Origin: LMUY01 sp964246185
GTDB lineage: Bacteria; Pseudomonadota; Alphaproteobacteria; Acetobacterales; Acetobacteraceae
NCBI GenBank assembly: GCA_964246185.1
Contig: CAXTPP010000003.1
Coordinates: 7,194-71,193 of the forward strand
Reading direction: 5' to 3'
DNA length: 64,000 nt
This document shows positions 41,887 to 49,481 of the stretch, in pieces (the first letter of the stretch is position 1; the number at the start of each line of letters is the position of its first letter). The translations under genes were made by a program, and so were the position numbers. The notes under the pieces are model-generated. The model did no database searches. It saw only the letters and a program-made list of their open reading frames with translations, and was not told the origin of the DNA.

Positions 41887-43008
41887 TCACGATGCCCCAA
41901 TAGGCTTCTGCTCCAAGTCTTGGACCACCATGCCTGCCAAGGCTAGCGAGGCTGTCAGCCCGGGGCTTTCGATGCCGAAAAGATTGACCAACCCCGGCAC
42001 GCCGTGTTCCGCCGGACCGAGCACTGCGAAATCCGCCGACGGCTCCCGCGGCCCGCTGACCTTGGGCCGGATGCCCGCGTAGCCCGGCGCGAGCGCGCCA
42101 TCCGGCAACCCGGGCCAGTAACGGCGGATGGCGGCGTAGAACCCGGCGGCGCGGCCCAGGTCCACGTCATACTCCTCGCGGTCCACCCATTCCACGTCCG
42201 GGCCGAACCGCGCCTGGCCGCCAAGGTCGAGCGTGAGGTGCACGCCCAGGCCGCCCGGCTCCGGCACCGGGTATATGAGCCGGTCGAACGGCGCGCGGCC
42301 CTGCAGGCCGTAGTAGCTGCCCTTGCACAGGTATGCCTGCGGAATGGTCTGGCTCGGGATGCCGGCGATGCTGCGCGCCACGTCCGGCGCATGAAGTCCC
42401 ACCGCGTTCACCAGCTCATGACATTCCAGCTGCATCGGATGGTCGCCACCAACGTCCAGGCGGATGCCGTCGTCAGTCACGACGCCTCCCGTCAGCGGCG
42501 CATGCAGGGCGATGGTGCCGCCCGCGTCCTCCAGTTCGCCCTGATAGGCCAGCATCAGCGCGTGGCTGTCCACGATGCCGGTCTCCGGCGAGTGCAGCGC
42601 CGCGTCCACCCGCAGCGCCGGCTCCATGGCGCGCGCCTCTGCGCCGGACAGCCATTGCAGCTCCACCCCGTTGGCCGACGCCTGCGCCGCGATGGCTTCG
42701 AGCCGCAAGGTCTCCGCCGGGTCGCTGGCGACGATCAGCTTGCCCAGCTTGCGGAACGGCACCCCATGGGCCGTGCAATACTCGTACAGCGCCATTCGCC
42801 CCGTCACGCACAGCCGGGCCTTGAGGCTGCCGGTGGGATAGTAGATACCCGCGTGCACGACCTCGCTGTTGCGCGAGGAGGTGACGGTGCCGATGCCGCC
42901 CGCCGCCTCCAGCACAAGCACTTCCCGCCCCGACATCGCCAGCGCCCGCGCCACCGCGAGGCCGACCACGCCAGCACCCAGGACCACTGCCTCGACCCGC
43001 TCGATCAT
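41887..43008 (-). CDS. FAD-dependent oxidoreductase, L-2-hydroxyglutarate oxidase (LhgO)-like
   Basis: A 373-residue DAO-superfamily flavoprotein. The FAD motif VVLGAGVVGLAVARAL and the segment TSSRNSEVVHAGIYYPTGSL are close to those of L-2-hydroxyglutarate oxidases/dehydrogenases, and ETGIVDSHALMLAYQG agrees. It probably oxidises a 2-hydroxyacid and passes electrons to oxygen or the membrane quinone pool. Its ATG (43008-43006) overlaps the ATG of the divergent flavoprotein gene in a single CATG. Confidence 0.85.
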   Translation of the reverse strand: MIERVEAVVLGAGVVGLAVARALAMSGREVLVLEAAGGIGTVTSSRNSEVVHAGIYYPTGSLKARLCVTGRMALYEYCTAHGVPFRKLGKLIVASDPAETLRLEAIAAQASANGVELQWLSGAEARAMEPALRVDAALHSPETGIVDSHALMLAYQGELEDAGGTIALHAPLTGGVVTDDGIRLDVGGDHPMQLECHELVNAVGLHAPDVARSIAGIPSQTIPQAYLCKGSYYGLQGRAPFDRLIYPVPEPGGLGVHLTLDLGGQARFGPDVEWVDREEYDVDLGRAAGFYAAIRRYWPGLPDGALAPGYAGIRPKVSGPREPSADFAVLGPAEHGVPGLVNLFGIESPGLTASLALAGMVVQDLEQKPIGAS

Positions 43009-44200
43009 GCCCCCAGCATCCGACACCTCTCCCTTGCACGCCACCATTATCGGCGCTGGCCCTGCCGGGTTGATGGCGGCGGAGCGGCTGGCGCTGGGCG
43101 GCGTGCGGGTGACCGTTTTCGACCGCATGCCCTCGCCGGGGCGCAAGCTGCTGATGGCGGGCGTGGGCGGCCTCAACCTCACCCATGACGAGCCGCTGGA
43201 CGCGCTACTGGACCGCTACGGCCCAGCGCGCGACGTGCTCGCCCCTGCCATCCGCGCCTTCCCGCCGGCCGCCTTGCGCGCCTGGTGCGACGGGCTGGGC
43301 CAGCCGACCTTCACCGGCAGCACCGGCCGGGTGTTCCCGCGCGCCATGAAGGCGTCCCCGCTGCTGCGGGCCTGGCTGGCGCGGCTCGGTTCGCTCGGCG
43401 TCGTGTTCCGCTTCCGCCATCGCTGGCTGGGATGGGCCGCGGACGGCGCACCCCTGTTCGACCCGGCCGCGGCAGTCCCGCCCGGCCCGGTGGTGCTGGC
43501 GCTCGGCGGCGCGTCCTGGCCGCGGCTCGGCTCGGATGGGGCCTGGGCCGCCGCCCTGTCCCCGGCGCTGCTGGCGCCGTTCCAGCCAGCCAATTGCGGC
43601 TTCGTGGCCGGATGGAGCCCGCACATGGCCCGGCACGCGGGCACGCCGCTCAAGCGCATCGCCGCGAGCTTCAACGGGTGCCGGGTTCCGGGCGAGGCCA
43701 CCCTCACCGCGACGGGCGTGGAAGGCGGCCCGTTTTATGCCCTGGGCGCGTCGCTGCGGGATGCCATCGCCATCGACGGGCACGCCACCGTCATGTTGGA
43801 TTTGCGCCCGGACCTGGACGCGGCGGAACTCGGCCGGCGGCTGGCCGCCCCCCGGCGGGCGCAGTCGCTGTCCACCTTCCTGCGCAAGGCCGCGGAGATG
43901 CCGCCAGTGTCGGTGACGCTGCTGCGGGAGTGCGCCGGCCAGCCTGCGGACCTTGCGGCGGCCATCAAGGCGCTGCCGCTGCGCCTGACCGGCACGGCCG
44001 GACTGGGCCGCGCCATTTCCACCGCCGGCGGGCTGCGGCTGGATGCGATGGACGGATGGCAGCTGCGGCCAGGCGTGTTCGCGGCGGGAGAGATGCTGGA
44101 CTGGGAAGCGCCGACCGGCGGCTACCTGCTGCAGGCGGCGTTCAGCACCGGGTTCGCGGCGGGAGAGGCCGCCCTCGCCACGCTCAAGCCTCCAGGCTGA
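43007..44200 (+). CDS. NAD(P)/FAD-dependent oxidoreductase, HI0933/TIGR03862-like
   Basis: A 397-residue flavoprotein. ATIIGAGPAGLMAAERLALGG gives the FAD fold. GRKLLMAGVGGLNLTHDEP and the C-terminal STAGGLRLDAMDGWQLRPG plus GAEMLDWEAPTGGYLLQ-type ending are characteristic of the HI0933-like family, whose substrate is unknown. ATG at 43007 is the first usable start and shares CATG with the divergent gene; a TTG at 43034 is a possible later start. No ribosome-binding site is visible for either, so a leaderless transcript is possible. The 3' end overlaps the histidine kinase gene by 17 bases. Confidence 0.85.
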   Translation: MPPASDTSPLHATIIGAGPAGLMAAERLALGGVRVTVFDRMPSPGRKLLMAGVGGLNLTHDEPLDALLDRYGPARDVLAPAIRAFPPAALRAWCDGLGQPTFTGSTGRVFPRAMKASPLLRAWLARLGSLGVVFRFRHRWLGWAADGAPLFDPAAAVPPGPVVLALGGASWPRLGSDGAWAAALSPALLAPFQPANCGFVAGWSPHMARHAGTPLKRIAASFNGCRVPGEATLTATGVEGGPFYALGASLRDAIAIDGHATVMLDLRPDLDAAELGRRLAAPRRAQSLSTFLRKAAEMPPVSVTLLRECAGQPADLAAAIKALPLRLTGTAGLGRAISTAGGLRLDAMDGWQLRPGVFAAGEMLDWEAPTGGYLLQAAFSTGFAAGEAALATLKPPG

Positions 44201-45242
44201 CCATCACCCGCGTCCCGACGACGCCGCTATCGACCTTGACGATGGCCCGCACCGTCCGGGCCATGGCCTTGACGATGGTTGAACCGAGGCCGCTGCCTTT
44301 GGGCGCTGCTCCCTCGCTGTAGCCGATGCCATCGTCCTCCACCACGAGCTGGATGGTGCCCGCCTCGCGGGCAAAGCCGATCCTGATGTCGCCGCTGCGG
44401 CCGGGGTATGCGTATTTCAGGGCGTTGGTCACCAGCTCGTTCACGATCAGGCCAAGGGACACCGCCCTGTCCGTTTCCACCAGGATCGGCTCGGCCGCCA
44501 GGATGATGCGGCCCTGGCGCTCCTCCGTGGCGACCGCGCGGCGCAGCTCGTCGATCAGCCCTTCGAGATACTGGTCCATCGCCACGAACTCGACGTCGTT
44601 GCTGGTGTAGAGGCGGCGGTGCACCAGGCTGACCGCCTCCACCCGCTCCCGCGCCCGCTGCAACGCTTCCCGTGCGTCCCGGTCGGCGATCTTGCGGCCT
44701 TGCAGGTCGATGAGGGAGGCGATCAGCTGCAGGCTATTGGCGACGCGGTGGTTGACCTCCTGCAGCAGCAGCGCCTGCTGGGCGGCCAGCTGCTCCAGGC
44801 GGTCGCGGCTTTCCTGCAACTCCTGCAGCGCGGCCTCGCGCTCCCGCCGCAGCTGCACCTGCTGCTGGGACTGGCGGATGGAGGTGCACAGGAACTCCAT
44901 GAAGGTGCCCTGGGTGTCCTTCAGCACGTAGTCGAACGCGCCCTCCTTCAACGCCGAGACGGCGATGCGCGGCTCCTCTGCGGCGGTGACGAAGATGACG
45001 GGCGCTGGGCTGGGCAGGGCACGCAGGTCGGCCAGCAGCTCCAGCCCGTCGCGTTCCGGCATGTAGTAGTCGAGCGCGATCACATCGAACCCCCCCTCCT
45101 GCGCTGCCTCGAGGCCGGCGGCCGCATCGTGCGCCACCTCCACGGCGAAGCCCTCGCGCTCGAGGTGGCGGCTGACCAGCCGGCAGATGCCGGGGTCGTC
45201 ATCGACATAGAGGACGCGGACGGCAGCCGGCGATGCGTTCAC
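44184..45242 (-). CDS. Response regulator-histidine kinase fusion (REC-HisKA_2-HATPase)
   Basis: A 352-residue soluble hybrid. The receiver domain occupies residues 8-120 with phospho-acceptor D58 (IALDYYMPE) and Lys in VLKD. A coiled-coil linker spans about 122-158. The HisKA_2 dimerisation domain has H165 in QEVNHRVANSLQL, and the ATPase domain has NELVTNALKYAYPG and DDGIGYSEG. Input is therefore by phosphotransfer, probably from the adjacent kinase, and output by its own kinase domain. The start overlaps the stop of the upstream response regulator by four bases. Confidence 0.88.
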   Translation of the reverse strand: MNASPAAVRVLYVDDDPGICRLVSRHLEREGFAVEVAHDAAAGLEAAQEGGFDVIALDYYMPERDGLELLADLRALPSPAPVIFVTAAEEPRIAVSALKEGAFDYVLKDTQGTFMEFLCTSIRQSQQQVQLRREREAALQELQESRDRLEQLAAQQALLLQEVNHRVANSLQLIASLIDLQGRKIADRDAREALQRARERVEAVSLVHRRLYTSNDVEFVAMDQYLEGLIDELRRAVATEERQGRIILAAEPILVETDRAVSLGLIVNELVTNALKYAYPGRSGDIRIGFAREAGTIQLVVEDDGIGYSEGAAPKGSGLGSTIVKAMARTVRAIVKVDSGVVGTRVMVSLEA

Positions 45243-45679
45243 GGCTCGCCAGGCACCTGCATCACCGCCAGGAACAGGCCGAGCTGCCGGATGGCGGTGG
45301 AGAAGCTCTCGTACCCGAGCGGCTTGGTGATATACACATTGCAGCCCAGGTCATAGCAACGCTGGATCTCGAGGCTGTCGTCCGTGGTGGTCAGCACGAT
45401 CACCGGGGCGCGCCGCAGCAGGTCGTCCGCCTTGAGGCGGGCGAGGATGTCGGTGCCGCTCATGTCCGGCAGGTTCAGGTCCAGCAGCACCAGCATGGGG
45501 AGCCGCACGCGGCGCTGCCCGGCTGCGTCGGCGCCGAAGAGGTAGTCCAGCGCGGATGTGCCATCCGTGAACGGCATGATGGCGTTGTTCACGCCGGCGC
45601 GGCGCACGTTCTTCTCGATCAGCCGGGCGTGGCCCGGGTCGTCCTCGATCAGCATGATGGTGACGGGGTTGGCGATCAT
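45239..45679 (-). CDS. Single-domain response regulator (Rcp1-like)
   Basis: A 146-residue receiver protein with no output domain. The acidic pocket is in MLIEDD, the phospho-acceptor is D67 (LLDLNLPD), the Thr is in VLTTTDDS and the Lys in YITKPLGYESF. The loop DYLFGADAAG before beta-3 resembles the group partnered with phytochromes and CHASE3 kinases. Four-base overlaps link it to the kinase gene before it and the hybrid gene after it, so it probably shuttles phosphate between them. Confidence 0.9.
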   Translation of the reverse strand: MIANPVTIMLIEDDPGHARLIEKNVRRAGVNNAIMPFTDGTSALDYLFGADAAGQRRVRLPMLVLLDLNLPDMSGTDILARLKADDLLRRAPVIVLTTTDDSLEIQRCYDLGCNVYITKPLGYESFSTAIRQLGLFLAVMQVPGEP

Positions 45680-47262
45680 GCCGCTGCCTTCATGCGGGTG
45701 GCTGGCAGCCGGATGATGAACGTCGTACCCTCGCCCAGCGCCGATCGGCAGTCGATCGAGCCGCCGAGCCGGCGCAGCAGCGCCCGCACGTGCGCCAGGC
45801 CGATGCCCTCGCCCGGCACCGTCTGGTCGCCGGCGCGGCGGAACAGCTCAAACACGCGCTCGAAGTCCTTGGGCGCGATGCCACGGCCGTTGTCGCTGAT
45901 CTCGAACCGGGCCATTCCAGCGTCCTCGTGCCCCTCGATCCGGATGCGGCCAGGCCGGCCGGGCTGCAGGTACTTCAGCGCGTTCTCCACCACGTTGCCG
46001 AACACCTGCTCCACCGCGAGCCGGTCCCCTATAAGGTCAGGCACCGAGCCAACCACAACCTCCGCCCCTTTGCTCGCGGCCTGGTGCGCCATGCTGTCGG
46101 CCAGGGTGGCGAACACCTCGCTCATGTCCAGCCATTCGGCGGTCAGCACCCGGCGGCCCTCGCGGGAGAGCTGCAGGATGGTATTGATCAAGCGGTCCAT
46201 CTTGACGGTGGAGGACTTGATGAACCGCAACGCCTCCGGGATGTCCGCCGCCACCGCCGCTTGCACATCGGCCGGGGCGCCAGCTTCGGCGGCATAGGAG
46301 GCCAGCATGGCGGCTGCCTGTTCCAGCTCGCCGGTGAAGCCCATGACGTTGACCAAGGGCGCACGCAGGTCATGGGAGACGATGTAGGCAAACCGCTGGA
46401 TCTCGTCGTTCGCCGCCGTCAGGTCGGCCGTGCGGGTGCGGACCGTCTCGTCCAGCTGCTCGTTGTTGCGCTCCAGCGCCTCGTAGGCCTGCGACGCGCT
46501 GCGCTGCGCTGCTCGCAGCGTCTCCAGGGCGCGCCGGACGCCGGTGGCGATCAGCCCGGCCAAGACCGCAACCATGGCCAGCCCGGCGATGTCGATCCCG
46601 ATCAGAAGCTGGCCGCCCCGGTTCACCGCCGCGACCCGTTTCGCCAGCACGGCGTCCAACTCGGCTTGCAGGTCCTTTGCCAGCGTGCGGATGACCCGCA
46701 TCTCCGCCAAGCCGCTGTTGTCCCGCACCAGGGCCAGCGCCGTTTCAAGTTGCCCTGCCTTCGCGAGCGCCACCGTACGCTGCAGTTCCGCCAGTTTAGA
46801 GGCGACGATCTCTCGAAGCTGGGCCACGCGCCCATCGGATGGCCGGGCAGCGGCCAATTGCCCAAGCAGGTCCGGCAAGGCTGCCTCGGACCGCAGCATC
46901 GGCGTGAGATAGGATGGGTCAAGCGTGAGCAGGAAGCCGCGCTGGCCTGCCTCGGCCTCCCTGACGGACAGCAGGATGTCCATGGTGGTGGTGACCTGTT
47001 GCCGAAGCGCCTGCGCTTGACTCAAGCTGCGCCAGTTGGCGTCTGTCTGCCACACAGACGCCGCAGCGATGCAGAACAGCAGGACGACACCGACGCTCAC
47101 CGCGGCCAAGGCGGCCCGGCGGGACGTGCCAAGTCCTGGGGGCATGGACGGGGTGCGGATCAGCCGCGATAACGGCAAGCTCGGAAGCATGGCCGGGTTA
47201 TCGCGCGCCGCCTCGGCCACGTCAGCTGCAGTCTGGGCCAAGTCGACCGATTGAGGTTTCAC
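45676..47262 (-). CDS. Membrane sensor histidine kinase with CHASE3 domain
   Basis: A 528-residue kinase. After a 45-residue cytoplasmic tail come a first membrane segment (about 50-70), an extracytoplasmic CHASE3-like helical domain with REAEAGQRGFLLT (about 75-215), and a second segment (about 220-242). A coiled linker is followed by HisKA with H297 (IVSHDLRAPLVNV) and HATPase_c with NVVENALKYL, DNGRGIA and GEGIGLAHV. CHASE3 senses unknown cues. It heads the three-gene signalling operon and is divergent from the transketolase gene. Confidence 0.9.
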   Translation of the reverse strand: MKPQSVDLAQTAADVAEAARDNPAMLPSLPLSRLIRTPSMPPGLGTSRRAALAAVSVGVVLLFCIAAASVWQTDANWRSLSQAQALRQQVTTTMDILLSVREAEAGQRGFLLTLDPSYLTPMLRSEAALPDLLGQLAAARPSDGRVAQLREIVASKLAELQRTVALAKAGQLETALALVRDNSGLAEMRVIRTLAKDLQAELDAVLAKRVAAVNRGGQLLIGIDIAGLAMVAVLAGLIATGVRRALETLRAAQRSASQAYEALERNNEQLDETVRTRTADLTAANDEIQRFAYIVSHDLRAPLVNVMGFTGELEQAAAMLASYAAEAGAPADVQAAVAADIPEALRFIKSSTVKMDRLINTILQLSREGRRVLTAEWLDMSEVFATLADSMAHQAASKGAEVVVGSVPDLIGDRLAVEQVFGNVVENALKYLQPGRPGRIRIEGHEDAGMARFEISDNGRGIAPKDFERVFELFRRAGDQTVPGEGIGLAHVRALLRRLGGSIDCRSALGEGTTFIIRLPATRMKAAA

Positions 47263-47384
47263 GAAAGCGTGACTCAGGCTGGCGGATGTAATTCCGGCAA
47301 TAAACCAAGCGTGACGAACCTATGGCCGGCCCCGGCTTTAAGGTAGAGGTCTGCCGTAGCCGCGCGATGAACAAGGATCAAGCG

Positions 47385-49469
47385 ATGGATCAGCCGCTTT
47401 CAACCCACGCGCCTGGCAACCTGCCCCAGGGCGACATCGACGAGATCGCGATCAACACGATCCGCACGCTCTCGATGGACGCCGTGCAGAAGGCGAAGTC
47501 CGGCCATCCCGGCACGCCGATGGGCATGGCGCCGGTCGGCTACACGCTATGGCAGCACGCGCTGCGCTATGACCCGGCGGACCCGCACTGGCCCAACCGG
47601 GACCGTTTCGTGCTGTCCGTCGGCCATGCCTCGATGCTGCTCTACTCGCTGCTGCACCTGGCCCAGGTCGCGTCCGATCCGGAGCACAAGGACAAAGGGC
47701 CTTACGCGGTCACGCTGGACGACATTAAGCAGTTCCGCCAGCTTTCCAGCGTGACGCCGGGACACCCGGAATATCGGTTCACGGCCGGCGTCGAGACCAC
47801 TACGGGGCCGTTGGCGCAGGGGGTGTCCAACAGCGTGGGCATGGCGATGGCGCAGCGGTTCATGGCGCGGCGCTATAACAAGCCCGGCTTTCCACTGTTT
47901 GACTACCATGTCTATGCGCTGTGCGGCGACGGCTGCATGATGGAGGGCGTGTCGAACGAGGCAGCCTCCATCGCCGGGCATCTGAAGCTCGGCAACCTGA
48001 CCTGGATTTACGACAGCAACTACATCACCATTGAGGGTGCCACCAACCTCGCTTTCAGCGACGACGTGGGCGCACGGCTCGGCGCCATGGGCTGGAACAT
48101 CATCCACCTGCCCGATGCCAACGACACGTCGGCGGTGGCGAGCGCGTTGGACCAGGCGAAGGCCCATACTGCCGGCCCGACCATGATCGTGATCCATAGC
48201 GTCATCGGCTTTGGCGCGCCCAAGAAGGCCGGCACCCGCGAGGCGCATGGCGAGCCGCTGGGCGACGAAGAAATCCGCGGTGCCAAGCGCAGCTATGGCT
48301 GGCCGGAGGACTCCCAGTTCCTCGTGCCGGACGGCGTGCATCAGCGGTTCGCGGAGGTGATGGGCAAGCGTGGCGAGGCGGCCCGGCAGGGCTGGATGGA
48401 TCTGCTGGCGCGCTACCGCGAGCAGTATCCGGACCTCGCCCGCGAGATCGACATGATCGACCGGCACGAACTGCCGGAGGGCTGGGACAGCGACATCCCG
48501 GTGTTCCCAGCCGACGCGAAGGGCATCGCCTCCCGCGATTCCTCGCAGAAGGTGCTGAACGCGATCGCCAAGAACGTGCCATGGATGATCGGCGGCGCGG
48601 CTGACCTTGCGCCCTCCACCAAGTCCAACCTGACGTTCGACGGCGCCGGGTCGTTCGAGGCGGACAACTACGGCGGGCGTAACCTGCACTTCGGCATCCG
48701 CGAGCACGCGATGGGGTCGATCTGCAACGGCCTCGCCCTGTCCGGCCTGCGCGCCTATGGCAGCGGCTTCCTGATCTTCTCGGACTACATGAAGGCGCCC
48801 ATCCGGCTGTCCGCCATCATGGAGCTGCCGGTGATCTACATCTTCACCCATGACAGCATCGGCGTGGGCGAGGACGGGCCGACCCACCAGCCGATTGAGC
48901 AGCTGGTCACGCTGCGCGCCATCCCCGGCATGCACGTGTTCCGGCCCGCCGACGCCAACGAGGTTGCGGAGGCATGGCGCATGGTGATGCACCTGGATGA
49001 CCGGCCCGCCTGTTTGAGCCTCAGCCGCCAGGCGCTGCCCACGATCGACCGCGCGAAGTATGCGCCGGCTTCCGGAGTGGCGAAGGGCGCCTACGTCCTG
49101 GCGGACTGCGATGGTCCGCCCGCGGTGATCCTGATGGCCACCGGCTCCGAGGTCTCGCTCTGCATGGGCGCATACGAAACCCTCAAGGCCGAAGGGGTGA
49201 AGGCCCGCGTGGTGTCCATGCCCTGCTGGGAGCTGTTCGAGGCGCAGGACCAAAAATACCGGGACGAAGTGCTGCCGCCCTCCGTCAAGGGCCGGGTGGC
49301 AGTGGAAATGGCGGCCACGATCGGCTGGGACCGCTATGTCGGCTGGGATGGCGTCACTATCGGGATGCACAGCTTCGGCTTGTCCGCCCCGCTGGCGGCG
49401 TTGCAGAAGCAGTTCGGCTTCACGCCTGAAGCGGTGCTGGATGCCGCCCGCAAGCAAGCCAAGCGTTAA
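47385..49469 (+). CDS. tkt: Transketolase
   Basis: A 694-residue ThDP enzyme moving two-carbon units between pentose-phosphate sugars. The N-terminal KSGHPGTPMGMAP, the ThDP motif GDGCMMEGVSNEAASIAG...YDSN and the C-terminal catalytic region with FTHDSIGVGEDGPTHQPIEQ are all intact. ATG at 47385 has AAGGA seven bases upstream; ATG at 47367 is an alternative. It starts the pentose-phosphate operon, and the next ATG comes 12 bases after its stop. Confidence 0.97.
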   Translation: MDQPLSTHAPGNLPQGDIDEIAINTIRTLSMDAVQKAKSGHPGTPMGMAPVGYTLWQHALRYDPADPHWPNRDRFVLSVGHASMLLYSLLHLAQVASDPEHKDKGPYAVTLDDIKQFRQLSSVTPGHPEYRFTAGVETTTGPLAQGVSNSVGMAMAQRFMARRYNKPGFPLFDYHVYALCGDGCMMEGVSNEAASIAGHLKLGNLTWIYDSNYITIEGATNLAFSDDVGARLGAMGWNIIHLPDANDTSAVASALDQAKAHTAGPTMIVIHSVIGFGAPKKAGTREAHGEPLGDEEIRGAKRSYGWPEDSQFLVPDGVHQRFAEVMGKRGEAARQGWMDLLARYREQYPDLAREIDMIDRHELPEGWDSDIPVFPADAKGIASRDSSQKVLNAIAKNVPWMIGGAADLAPSTKSNLTFDGAGSFEADNYGGRNLHFGIREHAMGSICNGLALSGLRAYGSGFLIFSDYMKAPIRLSAIMELPVIYIFTHDSIGVGEDGPTHQPIEQLVTLRAIPGMHVFRPADANEVAEAWRMVMHLDDRPACLSLSRQALPTIDRAKYAPASGVAKGAYVLADCDGPPAVILMATGSEVSLCMGAYETLKAEGVKARVVSMPCWELFEAQDQKYRDEVLPPSVKGRVAVEMAATIGWDRYVGWDGVTIGMHSFGLSAPLAALQKQFGFTPEAVLDAARKQAKR

Positions 49470-49481
49470 AGGAGTTCCGTC

